Positions 6,925 to 14,973 are shown, counted from the first letter of the stretch. The stretch: 18,922 nt of DNA from Mesotoga sp. (GCA_011620045.1 WOZY01000027.1:1-18922), one strand, 5' to 3'. The notes: generated by a model not told the origin, from the letters alone. Translations and numbers: made by a program.

Positions 6925-7853
6925 TTCTTATCGCCCCCGATTATCTCATAAACGAAAGCTTCGATTTCTTCCCTTTCCGGCATTGAAGGCGAAGTGCCGA
7001 ATCTTGTCGTGGAAATGGCGGCTCCAGCACGGGCGTAGTCGATCGCTCTTTCCAATCTCTCTCCCCTTGAGAGATATGCCGCAAAAACGCCGGCAAATGC
7101 ATCTCCAGCTCCGGTTGTATCGATAGTCTTCACACTGCAGGCGGGGACGAGTCCTCCATTTATCGATGGACAGTAAACTCCCTTACCTCCAAGAGTTATG
7201 AGTACAGTGTCCACCGACTTCTTCAATTCAGACGCTATAGCCTCTATCGACTCCATTCCATCGAGGGGAATTCCCGTCATGAGGCTGGCCTCTATCTCGT
7301 TCGGCATAATAATGTCTACATATTTTAGGATCGAGTGATCAAATTCCTTTACGGGAGCGGGATTTAGCAAGACTCGCGCCCCGGAGTCCCTGGCGAGTTT
7401 TATCGCCTCATAGGTTGCGTCGAGATTCGCTTCAAACTGGGTAAGAAAGACATTGGAAGAGGTGAAGATATCTCTGTGTCTTCTAACATCCTCAACAGTC
7501 AACTCGTTGCACGCCTCTGGCGCAACTGCAATAGCGTTGTTTCCATTGTTCTCATCTACTATTATCAGAGCGACACCAGTTCCGGCAGTATCCGACTCGA
7601 GAAGATACTCCTTTGTGATTCCAAATCTATCGAATGCGTCCTTCACGAATGGAGCAAACAAGTCTTTGCCGATCTTCGTCATGAACTTGACGTCAGATCC
7701 GGCCTTTCTGGCAGCCACAGCCTGGTTGAAACCCTTGCCTCCCGGACCCATCTTGAAGGGACCGGAAAAGACCGTCTCTCCTACAACGGGTATGTGGGGA
7801 GAAAGGGTAGTGAGATCCATGACATAGCTACCGAATACCGTCACTTTATTCAT
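6921..7853 (-). CDS. rbsK: Ribokinase (PfkB family)
   Basis: The protein (310 residues) phosphorylates a pentose, typically ribose to ribose 5-phosphate; some relatives act on 2-deoxyribose. PfkB motifs are complete: GSYVMDL with D13, GGKGFNQA at 38-45 and DTTGAGDAFAG at 245-255 with catalytic D251. Length is typical for RbsK. Start ATG at 7853 with GGAGG and 6-nt spacing. It lies 27 bp after the VOC gene and overlaps the FGGY kinase. The operon also has rbsD and a deoC-type aldolase, so both ribose and deoxyribose are possible substrates; sequence alone does not separate them. Confidence 0.9.
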   Translation of the reverse strand: MNKVTVFGSYVMDLTTLSPHIPVVGETVFSGPFKMGPGGKGFNQAVAARKAGSDVKFMTKIGKDLFAPFVKDAFDRFGITKEYLLESDTAGTGVALIIVDENNGNNAIAVAPEACNELTVEDVRRHRDIFTSSNVFLTQFEANLDATYEAIKLARDSGARVLLNPAPVKEFDHSILKYVDIIMPNEIEASLMTGIPLDGMESIEAIASELKKSVDTVLITLGGKGVYCPSINGGLVPACSVKTIDTTGAGDAFAGVFAAYLSRGERLERAIDYARAGAAISTTRFGTSPSMPEREEIEAFVYEIIGGDKK

Positions 7854-7880
7854 CTGAAACCTCCAAACAATCCAATAATT

Positions 7881-8285
7881 CTATCTGGGTCTCTTCTCTT
7901 CCGCGATCTCCAGCAATTCACCGCCCGGACCCTTGAACGTGTTGTAGTAAACCTTGCCGTCAAAGACCGTAATAGGATCCGGCGATTCGAGTTCAATACC
8001 GTTGCTCTTAAGGTAATCCATTGCCTTTTCAATATCATCTACAACAAAAGAAAGGTGCTGAAAGTGAGATTGTGATTCAGGAGCAAACTCCCTCTCTTTG
8101 CTATCTTCGTAACACATAAGTTCGATTTCACAGCCTTCGCCGGCAACAAATGCTACTTCGAGACTCTTTTCAGGCAGCTTCTCTCTGTTAACCAGTTTCA
8201 ACCCGAGAAGACCTGTGTAGAACTCGAGCGCTTTATCGAGATCGGGGACTTCTACTGCCACATGAAAGAACTTGTTTATCTTCAT
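7881..8285 (-). CDS. Glyoxalase/VOC-superfamily protein
   Basis: This 134-residue protein has a vicinal oxygen chelate fold of two beta-alpha-beta-beta-beta modules. A complete set of probable metal ligands is visible: H8, E55, H77 and E126, the pattern of glyoxalase I and epimerase-type members. The final GGELLEI is typical. It may be a lactoylglutathione-lyase-like enzyme, an epimerase or an isomerase of a keto-sugar. Its position between the transporter permease and rbsK, 6 bp after rbsC, suggests a step in the pathway itself or removal of a reactive dicarbonyl. I cannot choose between them. Confidence 0.85.
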   Translation of the reverse strand: MKINKFFHVAVEVPDLDKALEFYTGLLGLKLVNREKLPEKSLEVAFVAGEGCEIELMCYEDSKEREFAPESQSHFQHLSFVVDDIEKAMDYLKSNGIELESPDPITVFDGKVYYNTFKGPGGELLEIAEEKRPR

Positions 8286-8291
8286 TTCCCA

Positions 8292-9284
8292 TCACGCCCT
8301 TTTGAAGAGTCTCTTTCGGCCTTCGCCCTTTCTTCTATTCTTGACGAACTGGTCGAAGAACACCGCAAGGATTATTATTGCACCGATAACCATCTGCATT
8401 ATGAATGGATCTACTCCAAGAAGATTACCACCATTTCTTATGGTCTGGATAATAAGAGCGCCAAGTGCTGTACCAAGGACGGTACCTACTCCTCCGCTTA
8501 GACTTGCTCCTCCGATAACAACCGAGGCTATGGCGTCGAGTTCGTAACCGCTTCCTCCCGTCGGGACCCCTGCGGCCATTCTCGTTCCCAGCATCAAGCC
8601 CGCTATACCGCTGAACAATGCGGCCACAATGTAGAAGGAATACATGTTCAGCCGGATATTTATACCTGACAACCTTGCCGCTTCCTCATTGCTTCCTATG
8701 GCGTACAGATTCCTTCCGAATTTCGTGTATTTGAGCACGAGCATCATGAAGGCTGCAAGAATGATCCACGACCAAGCTAGTGCCGGTATTCCAAGAAACT
8801 CCAGAACCGCGAATCTCCTGTACTCCAGCGGGACGGCAGTCACCATTCTTCCGCCGGATATGTACATTACGACACCTCTTACGAGTGTCATCATACCCAG
8901 GGTTGCAATAAAGGCAGGTACCTTTCCATCATGTACAGCAACGGCATTAATCAGGCCTATCAGCGCACTGATTCCCAGAGCCAGCAATATACCTACAATT
9001 GTCGGAAACTGGAATTCCCCCCTTGTGGAAGTGAAGATTGCAAATACCATTCCGCTGAGACCAACTATAGAACCAACCGAAAGATCTATTCCGCCAGTTA
9101 TGATTATAAGGGTCATGCCGATAGCAACAACACCATTTATGGATGACTGCCTAATTAGATTGGTTATGTTAGCCCATGAGGAAAAGTTCCCTCCCGTTGC
9201 GATGGCCAGAAAGACCCACATCACAACCAGAATGATCAAAAGGTTTTTTTCGGTAAATGTCTTCCTTTCTCTCCTTCCAGCCAT
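8292..9284 (-). CDS. rbsC: Ribose-type ABC transporter permease
   Basis: Integral membrane subunit (330 residues) of a CUT2-class sugar ABC importer. Many hydrophobic segments alternate with short loops. The family motif GGIDLSVGS is at 64-72, the ATPase-coupling loop around EEAARLSGI at 200-208, and GGASLSGGVGTVLGT lies near the C-terminal part. The N-terminus is short and basic (cytoplasmic). The ATG at 9284 follows the rbsA stop by one base, and its GGAGG lies within the end of rbsA, so translation is coupled. A single permease gene implies a homodimer. Confidence 0.93.
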   Translation of the reverse strand: MAGRRERKTFTEKNLLIILVVMWVFLAIATGGNFSSWANITNLIRQSSINGVVAIGMTLIIITGGIDLSVGSIVGLSGMVFAIFTSTRGEFQFPTIVGILLALGISALIGLINAVAVHDGKVPAFIATLGMMTLVRGVVMYISGGRMVTAVPLEYRRFAVLEFLGIPALAWSWIILAAFMMLVLKYTKFGRNLYAIGSNEEAARLSGINIRLNMYSFYIVAALFSGIAGLMLGTRMAAGVPTGGSGYELDAIASVVIGGASLSGGVGTVLGTALGALIIQTIRNGGNLLGVDPFIMQMVIGAIIILAVFFDQFVKNRRKGEGRKRLFKRA

Positions 9285-9285
9285 T

Positions 9286-10809
9286 TCAGACCGCCTCCTT
9301 TACCTTTTCTCTTGAGACAATGTTCTTCATTGCCAGTGTTAGCAAAAACTCCTCGGAAAAGTCTTTCTTGTCAACCTCTCCCGCCATTCTACCGTTAGAA
9401 ATAACGTATATGCGGTCAGACATTCCCATGAGCTCGGGAAGGTAGGAAGAGATTAGAATTATTCCCTTGTTGCTTGAAAGAATCTCACCGAAGAGTTTGT
9501 ATATCTCTGATTTCGTCCCAACGTCGATTCCGACGGTCGGTTCATCGAAGATTAGAACATCTGTGTTCTTGCAGAGCCATCTCGCGATGATTACCTTCTG
9601 CTGATTTCCACCACTCAGCTCGGAAACCGGCTGGAAGATGCTGCCGATCTTTATGGAAAGTTTGTCGATATAGTCTCTAGCCTGTGAATGAGCCTTCCCA
9701 TAGTTGATGATAGGACCCGCCATCACCTTGTCGAAATTAATTATGTTTATATTGAAATCTATATCCTGCTGCAAGAAGATTCCCTGTTTTCTCCTGTCTT
9801 CCGGAAGATAGCCAATACCCTTCATCAGCGCATCCTTCGGTGTCTTTATAGAAACGTCTTTGCCTTCAACCGATATCTTTCCTTCTTTAAGAAAATCGGC
9901 ACCGAAAAGCGCCCGAGCAATCTCAGTTCTTCCAGCACCCACCAGGCCAAAGAATCCCACGACTTCGCCTGCCCTGACATGGAAACTGATATTCTCGAAT
10001 CTCTCTCCGGAAAGGTTCTCAACCCTCAGTAGTTCTTTGCCCGGTTCTGTATCCTTCTTCGAATACATCTCCTCGATCGATCTGCCAACCATCAGAGGGA
10101 TCAGTTTCTCAACGTTTTCAAGTTCTTGCGTTGTGTAAGTTCCCACTGTGGCCCCGTCCTTCAAGACTGTAACCGTATCACATATGTCAAAGACCTCTTC
10201 AAGGTTATGAGATATATAGATTACGGCCGTTCCCTGATTCTTGAGTTCATCTATTATCTGAAAGAGAATTTTCGTCTCATTCCTTGTGAGCACGGCGGTC
10301 GGTTCATCAAAGATGACTAGTCTGGGCTTCTGCCAGAGCGCCTTGGATATTGTTATCATTTCACTTTCAGCTATACTCAACTCTTTTATGCTTTTGCGGA
10401 CGTCTATGTCCAGACCGATATTCTCCAGGAACTCCCTTGATTCTTTATACATCTTCTTCCAGTTTATGAATGGACCAATCTTGGGTTGCTGCCCCAGAAA
10501 GAAGTTTTCGGCCACGGAAAGATCGGGTGTGACCATGACATCCTGATAAACGGCGTAGATTCCCAAGGCTTTTGATATCAATGGCGAATTTCTGGTGATT
10601 TCATTTCCCTCAAAGATCATTGTCCCTGAGTCTTTTGTATAAGCTCCTGTAATTATCTTTATGAGTGTAGATTTCCCGGCTCCGTTCTCTCCCACAAGGC
10701 CTCTTACCTCACCGCTTTTGACGGAGAGGGAAACATTGTCAAGAGCTTTAACGGCAGGGAAGGTTTTGTTTATACCTTCCAGCTCAATTACGGTCTTTTC
10801 CTCGGGCAT
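9286..10809 (-). CDS. rbsA: Ribose-type ABC transporter ATP-binding protein
   Basis: This 507-residue double-ABC ATPase energises sugar import. The N-terminal cassette has Walker A GENGAGKST (40-48), signature LSIAESE (144-150), Walker B LVIFDEP (164-170) and the switch His at 201. The C-terminal cassette has the degenerate Walker A GLVGAGRTE (288-296), signature LSGGN (398-402) and Walker B VLIFDEP (418-424). This asymmetry is normal for RbsA/MglA/XylG proteins. Start ATG at 10809 with AAAGGAGAG and 7-nt spacing. It follows the aldolase gene by 14 bp. Confidence 0.95.
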   Translation of the reverse strand: MPEEKTVIELEGINKTFPAVKALDNVSLSVKSGEVRGLVGENGAGKSTLIKIITGAYTKDSGTMIFEGNEITRNSPLISKALGIYAVYQDVMVTPDLSVAENFFLGQQPKIGPFINWKKMYKESREFLENIGLDIDVRKSIKELSIAESEMITISKALWQKPRLVIFDEPTAVLTRNETKILFQIIDELKNQGTAVIYISHNLEEVFDICDTVTVLKDGATVGTYTTQELENVEKLIPLMVGRSIEEMYSKKDTEPGKELLRVENLSGERFENISFHVRAGEVVGFFGLVGAGRTEIARALFGADFLKEGKISVEGKDVSIKTPKDALMKGIGYLPEDRRKQGIFLQQDIDFNINIINFDKVMAGPIINYGKAHSQARDYIDKLSIKIGSIFQPVSELSGGNQQKVIIARWLCKNTDVLIFDEPTVGIDVGTKSEIYKLFGEILSSNKGIILISSYLPELMGMSDRIYVISNGRMAGEVDKKDFSEEFLLTLAMKNIVSREKVKEAV

Positions 10810-10823
10810 GTTATCGCTCTCCT

Positions 10824-11519
10824 TTAGCCGCCGTATTTCTTTTCATACTCTTTGTATATGGAGACGCTGGAACTAGAACCGAAGACTGTTGCTCCCAGTT
10901 CCATGAATTTCTCGACCTGTTCGAGAGTCCTGACGCCTCCGGAAACTTTGATCTGCTTCTTCCCGGAAACGACGGAGTTAATCAGCTCAACATCACGATA
11001 AGAAGTGGCTCTAGGCCCGAACCCCGTCCCGGTCTTCACGAAGTCGATTGTTGGAACGTCTACTATCAATTCACAAACTTTGACTATTTCCTCTTCAGTC
11101 ATTCTGCTGGTCTCGATTATGAATTTGCAGATTCTGTTCCCTTTCTTCACACGCTCGGAAAGAGTTACGAACTCCCGTTTCATAAGATCCCAGTTTCTCG
11201 ATTTGACTGCCGATATGTTTATCACAATGTCGAAATCAGTAACCGCCTCTCCGAGAGACATATAGTATTCGATTTCCTTCATTTTCAACTCAGTGGGAAC
11301 CATGCCGAGCGGAAAGCCTCCGGGGCCCACGTTAATTCCAACTTCAGTCCCCTGGACTTTTTCAATAACATAAGTTGGGATCGCATACCACGGCACAACT
11401 ACATTTCTGAAGTTGTACTCGAGTGTTTCATCAACGAAGTTCACAATATCTTCCCATTTTGATTCTGGATTCAACAAAGTATTATCGAAACGCCTGTTAA
11501 AAGGAATGTCTCTATTCAT
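10824..11519 (-). CDS. deoC: DeoC-type (2-deoxyribose-5-phosphate) aldolase
   Basis: This is a 231-residue class I aldolase of the DeoC/LacD family. DERA cleaves 2-deoxyribose 5-phosphate to glyceraldehyde 3-phosphate and acetaldehyde. All three key residues can be placed: D97 (FDIVIN), Schiff-base K162 (DFVKTGTGFG) and K191 (KVSGGVRT). The phosphate-binding tail GATVFGSSSS is present, and the N-terminal TLLNP resembles the usual TLLKP. A longer frame to 11579 would run through the terminator hairpin; the ATG at 11519 has GGGAGG 5 nt upstream and is preferred. It is the first gene after the attenuator. Its relatives include aldolases for other small keto-sugar phosphates. Confidence 0.87.
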   Translation of the reverse strand: MNRDIPFNRRFDNTLLNPESKWEDIVNFVDETLEYNFRNVVVPWYAIPTYVIEKVQGTEVGINVGPGGFPLGMVPTELKMKEIEYYMSLGEAVTDFDIVINISAVKSRNWDLMKREFVTLSERVKKGNRICKFIIETSRMTEEEIVKVCELIVDVPTIDFVKTGTGFGPRATSYRDVELINSVVSGKKQIKVSGGVRTLEQVEKFMELGATVFGSSSSVSIYKEYEKKYGG

Positions 11520-11524
11520 AAATA

Positions 11525-11530
11525 CCTCCC
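11525..11530 (-). promoter_or_regulatory. Shine-Dalgarno site deciding the deoC start
   Basis: GGGAGG on the minus strand, 5 nt before the ATG at 11519. It rules out the longer upstream start at 11579. Confidence 0.75.
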
Positions 11531-11539
11531 GGGATAGGC

Positions 11540-11574
11540 AAAAAAATTCTGAAAAAGGGCAGCTTTCGCTGCCC
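11540..11574 (-). terminator. Intrinsic terminator/attenuator after the binding-protein gene
   Basis: On the minus strand GGGCAGC pairs perfectly with GCTGCCC around a GAAA tetraloop (11557-11574), followed by TTTTTC and a further seven T residues. It sits between the substrate-binding-protein gene and deoC. Such elements typically let most transcripts stop after the binding protein, so that it is made in excess over the membrane complex and enzymes. Confidence 0.8.
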
Positions 11575-11597
11575 ATCATCCTTAGAAACTTACAGTA

Positions 11598-12566
11598 TCA
11601 GTACTTCTTTCTTGAGAATGGGTCGAGAACCCACATAGAATCATCAAGTATATCCTTCTCGATTACGTAGACTCCAGTATCGAAGTACTCGGGAAGCGGT
11701 TCGCCATTGATTGCCATGAAGGCAAACATGACACCCTTGTAACCCATACCGTGAGGATCCTGAACGATAAGAGCCTTCAAGGAGCCGTTTCTGAGAGCAT
11801 CGATTTCCTGTGGGTCAGAGTCGTATGCAACTGAGATGACTTCATCCTGAAGACCCTGAAGCTCGATAACTCTGGCAACTCCGTCACCCGTGTGGTTGTT
11901 GTCTGCAAACATTCCAACTAGATCGTCGTAAGCGATTAAGAGGTCTTCCGTAGCGTTGCCTGCTCTAGAAATGTCGTTATCAACATAGATCGTGGGAAGC
12001 ACTTCTAGATCTGGAGCTATTTCGGCGAGTCTGGTCTTGAATCCATCGTCTCTATCAGTAAGAACCTGAACACCAGCCATTGCGCTTACGAGACCGATCT
12101 TACCTTTGAGCTCCTTACCGGCTGCTTTAAGATATTCAACAAGTTTGTCGGCTGCGAGAGCGCCTCCGACTTCGTTGTTAGTAGCTAGGAACGAATTGTA
12201 TCCGGTATCATAGACAAAGTTGTCAATGAGAACGATCTTGATGCCCTGCTTGTAAGCTTCGTCAAGAATCAGAGAAGGAGCTTCCGAGCTTGTTGAAGAA
12301 ATAACAATCGCATCGGGCTTCCTGTTGACAACGTCCTCAAGAATGGCGACCTGCTTGTCGATGTCTGATTCGGACGGAGGTCCGTAAACCGTGACATTAA
12401 CAAGGCCCTGGAGATCGTGTTCGGCATTCTTAGCACCGACTATCGTGTACTGCCAGAAGTCAGAATCCGTCGCCTTGACAATAAAGGCAATTTCGTAAGC
12501 GGCAAAACCTAGTGTAGCTCCGAAAAGAATGGAAGCCATGACAAGTAGCATAAGAACTTTTCGCAT
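11598..12566 (-). CDS. Ribose-type ABC transporter substrate-binding protein
   Basis: Exported sugar-binding protein of the Peripla_BP_4/RbsB type, 322 residues from the ATG at 12566. A signal peptide is clear: basic start MRK, hydrophobic core LMLLVMASILFGATLG, and a likely cleavage after GFA. There is no lipobox Cys. The mature start YEIAFIVKATDSDFWQY and later segments DAIVISST and KIVLIDN fit the family. The open frame extends to 12629, but that part covers the operator; GGAGGG 8 nt before 12566 decides the start. It is the promoter-proximal gene, followed by a terminator/attenuator. The ligand is a pentose or hexose by family; which one is not readable. Confidence 0.92.
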   Translation of the reverse strand: MRKVLMLLVMASILFGATLGFAAYEIAFIVKATDSDFWQYTIVGAKNAEHDLQGLVNVTVYGPPSESDIDKQVAILEDVVNRKPDAIVISSTSSEAPSLILDEAYKQGIKIVLIDNFVYDTGYNSFLATNNEVGGALAADKLVEYLKAAGKELKGKIGLVSAMAGVQVLTDRDDGFKTRLAEIAPDLEVLPTIYVDNDISRAGNATEDLLIAYDDLVGMFADNNHTGDGVARVIELQGLQDEVISVAYDSDPQEIDALRNGSLKALIVQDPHGMGYKGVMFAFMAINGEPLPEYFDTGVYVIEKDILDDSMWVLDPFSRKKY

Positions 12567-12574
12567 AAGCAAAA

Positions 12575-12580
12575 CCCTCC
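12575..12580 (-). promoter_or_regulatory. Shine-Dalgarno site of the binding-protein gene
   Basis: GGAGGG on the minus strand, 8 nt before the ATG at 12566. It sets the start below the palindromic operator. Confidence 0.75.
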
Positions 12581-12594
12581 TTATAAGGTTGTTC

Positions 12595-12624
12595 TGTACA
12601 TACGTATGTACACATGTACGTACA
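12595..12624. promoter_or_regulatory. Two overlapping palindromic operator-like sites
   Basis: Positions 12595-12612 read TGTACATACGTATGTACA, a perfect 18-bp palindrome. Positions 12607-12624 form a second, weaker palindrome. Both have the form TGTAC-N8-GTACA and share the central TGTACA, so half-sites recur every 12 bp. The cluster lies immediately downstream of the predicted transcription start, where a bound repressor would block the promoter. The GntR/HutC protein encoded in the operon is the likely binder; a LacI-type protein from elsewhere cannot be excluded. Confidence 0.7.
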
Positions 12625-12633
12625 AACATAATT

Positions 12634-12662
12634 ATTATAACAAGCTAATGGGTTCGAGACAA
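12634..12662 (-). promoter_or_regulatory. Sigma-70-type promoter of the sugar operon
   Basis: On the minus strand TTGTCT (12662-12657) and TATAAT (12639-12634) are separated by exactly 17 bp. The predicted start is near 12627, just before the palindromic operator and about 60 bp upstream of the first gene. Confidence 0.75.
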
Positions 12663-12758
12663 ACTGGAAATATGGCGATAACTGAAGCAAATTGCAGTAA
12701 TAATGAACAATCAGACAATATTGGTCGCTAATCGCTCCCAGGATCGAATAGGTCCGCT

Positions 12759-14597
12759 CTAGGGAGTTCTTTTACGAGAACTGTTTTTCGAGTTCTTCAG
12801 TTCCCTCTTACTGGAGTACATTGCAAGTTCCGCCTCTCTCAACACATCTTCGAAATCCCTCTCCTGATCTCTCTTTGTTGAAATACCGAAGGCAGCACTG
12901 GGTTCTACGGAGAAAGCCTCGATCTTGCTTAGGTTTTCCTCTATCCTCTGAACAATCTCCTCGGCCTGGTCTGTCTCCGCCTTAAGAAGGAGTATGACGA
13001 ACTCGTCCCCTCCCCAGCGGACAACTAGATCGTCGTGTCTACATGAATCCTTTATAACTCTCGATATTGTCTTGAGGTATTCGTCACCATAGAAGTGGCC
13101 GAAGCTGTCATTCAAAGATTTCAGACCGTTAACATCTGCGAATATAACGGATATGGGTAGGTTTCTGAAGGTGTCGACTCTTGACACTTCCTCGTCGAAG
13201 AACGTCCTATTGTAAAGACCAGTAAGAGAATCATGGAATGCAAGAAAACGAATCTCCTTTGTCTTCCTTATTCTGTCAAAGGCGCCCAAAGCATGAAACA
13301 TCAGTAACTCGGCAAGCTCCGCGTCTTCATTGTTGAAACTGCCAGACTCAATAGTCACCGACTGAAATACTCCGATCGTTCCAATCGGAACACTTAACAG
13401 AGCTTTGATTTTGCTGCTTGAAGGCATGGCGTCGTCTTCTTTCGAAACATCGTCCAGAATAATTGTCTTCCCTGTTCTCAATGTTCTTCCCGCTATTCCC
13501 TCATACTTCGGAACACGAGAGTTGACCTCTATGTTATCCGAGTGTCTCTTAACTACCAGGTAGTCTCCTTCAACAACATCAAGACTGTAATAATCAAAAC
13601 TCAGAATCTCTGTGGCCGCTTTCACTATTAGATCAAAAACATCCTCTTCCTCTGTACAACTTTCCATTTTGAAAGCAATGTCATGGAGACTTCTTATCTT
13701 CGCTCTCAGCGCTTCGTTCTCGATCGCTTTTCTTTCAAGCTCCTCAGTTCTTGCCTTGACACGTACTTTAAGAGTGTGATTCCAGAACCAGAGGACAAAC
13801 AGACCAATGACAAAGAAAACGAGAATTCCTGCGGTCACCAACAGATTCCTCCTATGCTGTTCGAACCAGTTTGCCGAGCCAAACCACTTTTCGAATATAT
13901 CTCTGTACTCGCCGCTCTCCCTTACAAGCAGGAGTCCTTTATTCAACTTATTGAGAAGAGCGAAGTCGTCCTTTGCCGTTGCGAAAGCGTAATCTCTATC
14001 GAAGACCGTCATGCTCGAGGCTTCAAGATTATCGATCTTGTTCTCTTTGGCAAAGTAGAGACATTGGTACTTCTCGAAGAGACCATAATCTCCCTTTCCG
14101 GATGAGAGAAACTTGAGTCCTTCAAGAGGAGAATCAACCGCGACAATCTCATCTGTTATAGAGTTCTCCAGGAGATAGTCGTGCATGACCCCATTTCGCT
14201 GTACGACGACTTCCTTTCCTCTTAGATCATCTACGGTAGGCTCTTTGGAACCTTTCCTATAGAAGATCACCATGTGGAGACTATTGTGGGGAATCGAAAA
14301 ACCGTATATCCTCTGTCTTTCGGGAGTGATTGCCATGCCGATTAGCCCGTCGAGCTCTCCCGACTTGAACTTTTCGACCACGAGATTCCATTCACCGAGC
14401 CTAATCTCTATATCCAATTCGGCGGCTTTAGAAACGGCCTTCATCAAGTCCACATTGAATCCAGTGTGCTCACCGTTTTCATCAACAAACTCATACGGAG
14501 GATATGCATTATCCCCGCCAAAAGTGAGCTTATCTGCGAAAACAAAAGCACACAAAAGAATCATGACAAGCATCAAGAAAGTCTTCCTGTTCTTCAT
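12759..14597 (-). CDS. Membrane sensor diguanylate cyclase (SBP_bac_3-TM-GAF-GGDEF)
   Basis: This protein (612 residues from the ATG at 14597) is predicted to make cyclic di-GMP from two GTP in response to an external ligand. Order: signal peptide 1-21 (ending CAFVFA); amino-acid-type periplasmic binding domain about 22-245; one membrane span about 250-272; coiled linker (RTEELERKAIENEALRAK); GAF domain about 319-441; GGDEF domain about 449-600. The GGDEF motif is intact at 529-533, with an inhibitory I-site RHDD at 520-523, five residues before it. There is no HAMP and no EAL domain. GGGGTG lies 5 nt before the start; a longer frame to 14630 has no such support. It is transcribed separately from the sugar operon. 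Confidence 0.92.
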   Translation of the reverse strand: MKNRKTFLMLVMILLCAFVFADKLTFGGDNAYPPYEFVDENGEHTGFNVDLMKAVSKAAELDIEIRLGEWNLVVEKFKSGELDGLIGMAITPERQRIYGFSIPHNSLHMVIFYRKGSKEPTVDDLRGKEVVVQRNGVMHDYLLENSITDEIVAVDSPLEGLKFLSSGKGDYGLFEKYQCLYFAKENKIDNLEASSMTVFDRDYAFATAKDDFALLNKLNKGLLLVRESGEYRDIFEKWFGSANWFEQHRRNLLVTAGILVFFVIGLFVLWFWNHTLKVRVKARTEELERKAIENEALRAKIRSLHDIAFKMESCTEEEDVFDLIVKAATEILSFDYYSLDVVEGDYLVVKRHSDNIEVNSRVPKYEGIAGRTLRTGKTIILDDVSKEDDAMPSSSKIKALLSVPIGTIGVFQSVTIESGSFNNEDAELAELLMFHALGAFDRIRKTKEIRFLAFHDSLTGLYNRTFFDEEVSRVDTFRNLPISVIFADVNGLKSLNDSFGHFYGDEYLKTISRVIKDSCRHDDLVVRWGGDEFVILLLKAETDQAEEIVQRIEENLSKIEAFSVEPSAAFGISTKRDQERDFEDVLREAELAMYSSKRELKNSKNSSRKRTP

Positions 14598-14618
14598 CGA
14601 TTCACCCCGATTAGAGAT

Positions 14619-14627
14619 ATAATAGCA
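14619..14627 (-). promoter_or_regulatory. Possible extended -10 element of the diguanylate-cyclase gene
   Basis: On the minus strand the sequence reads TGCTATTAT (TGn followed by TATTAT), about 22 bp upstream of the start codon. There is no good -35, which is acceptable for an extended -10 promoter, but the call is weak. Confidence 0.35.
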
Positions 14628-14778
14628 CAATCATTACAAATAATAGAAGTTCGAAAGACCTCGTCATTACGTGAGAATCATTTGTGAATCTAGTTTATCG
14701 ATACGGAATATAACAATTAGTAATTCTTGTTAACTTCAAAGTAATATTATGATCACAAATTCAAGCGTATTCACTATC

Positions 14779-14804
14779 TGCAAATTTGCATTTGCACTTA
14801 GTGC
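14779..14804. promoter_or_regulatory. Pair of adjacent palindromes
   Basis: TGCAAATTTGCA (14779-14790) is a perfect 12-bp palindrome, and GCACTTAGTGC (14794-14804) is a perfect 5-bp inverted repeat around one base. They are 3 bp apart, in the middle of a divergent intergenic region, and could be regulator-binding sites. Confidence 0.4.
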
Positions 14805-14973
14805 TAATAATTAAATCGAGTAATTAGTATTTTGGTAATGATAGACATCCACAATTTCGGAGTTTATCAATAAGGCGCACAAGAAGCTACTCTAAGAGCA
14901 CCGTTCCACAATTGAGTTTCGGCCAGGAAAGTAATTGGCCCGTGTACTAATATTGAATGGAGAATATACAGTT

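Larger units (their letters stand above)
14598..14956. other. AT-rich divergent intergenic region
   Basis: About 360 bp between the diguanylate-cyclase gene and etfB. It holds a plausible extended -10 for the former and two adjacent palindromes at 14779-14804. I could not settle on a convincing -35/-10 pair for the etf operon. No open frame here looks coding and no RNA gene is recognisable. Confidence 0.6.

Noticed and set aside
7476..8075. 199-codon plus-strand frame
   Set aside because: Antisense to rbsK and the VOC gene; no recognisable motif.
8644..9315. 223-codon plus-strand frame
   Set aside because: Antisense to rbsC; no initiation signal.
12567..12629. Longer binding-protein start at 12629
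   Set aside because: The extra 21 codons lie over the palindromic operator and precede the proper signal peptide; GGAGGG supports 12566.
12720..12760. Terminator after the diguanylate-cyclase gene
   Set aside because: Weak CTCCC/GGGAG pairing overlaps the stop codon and no T-tract follows.
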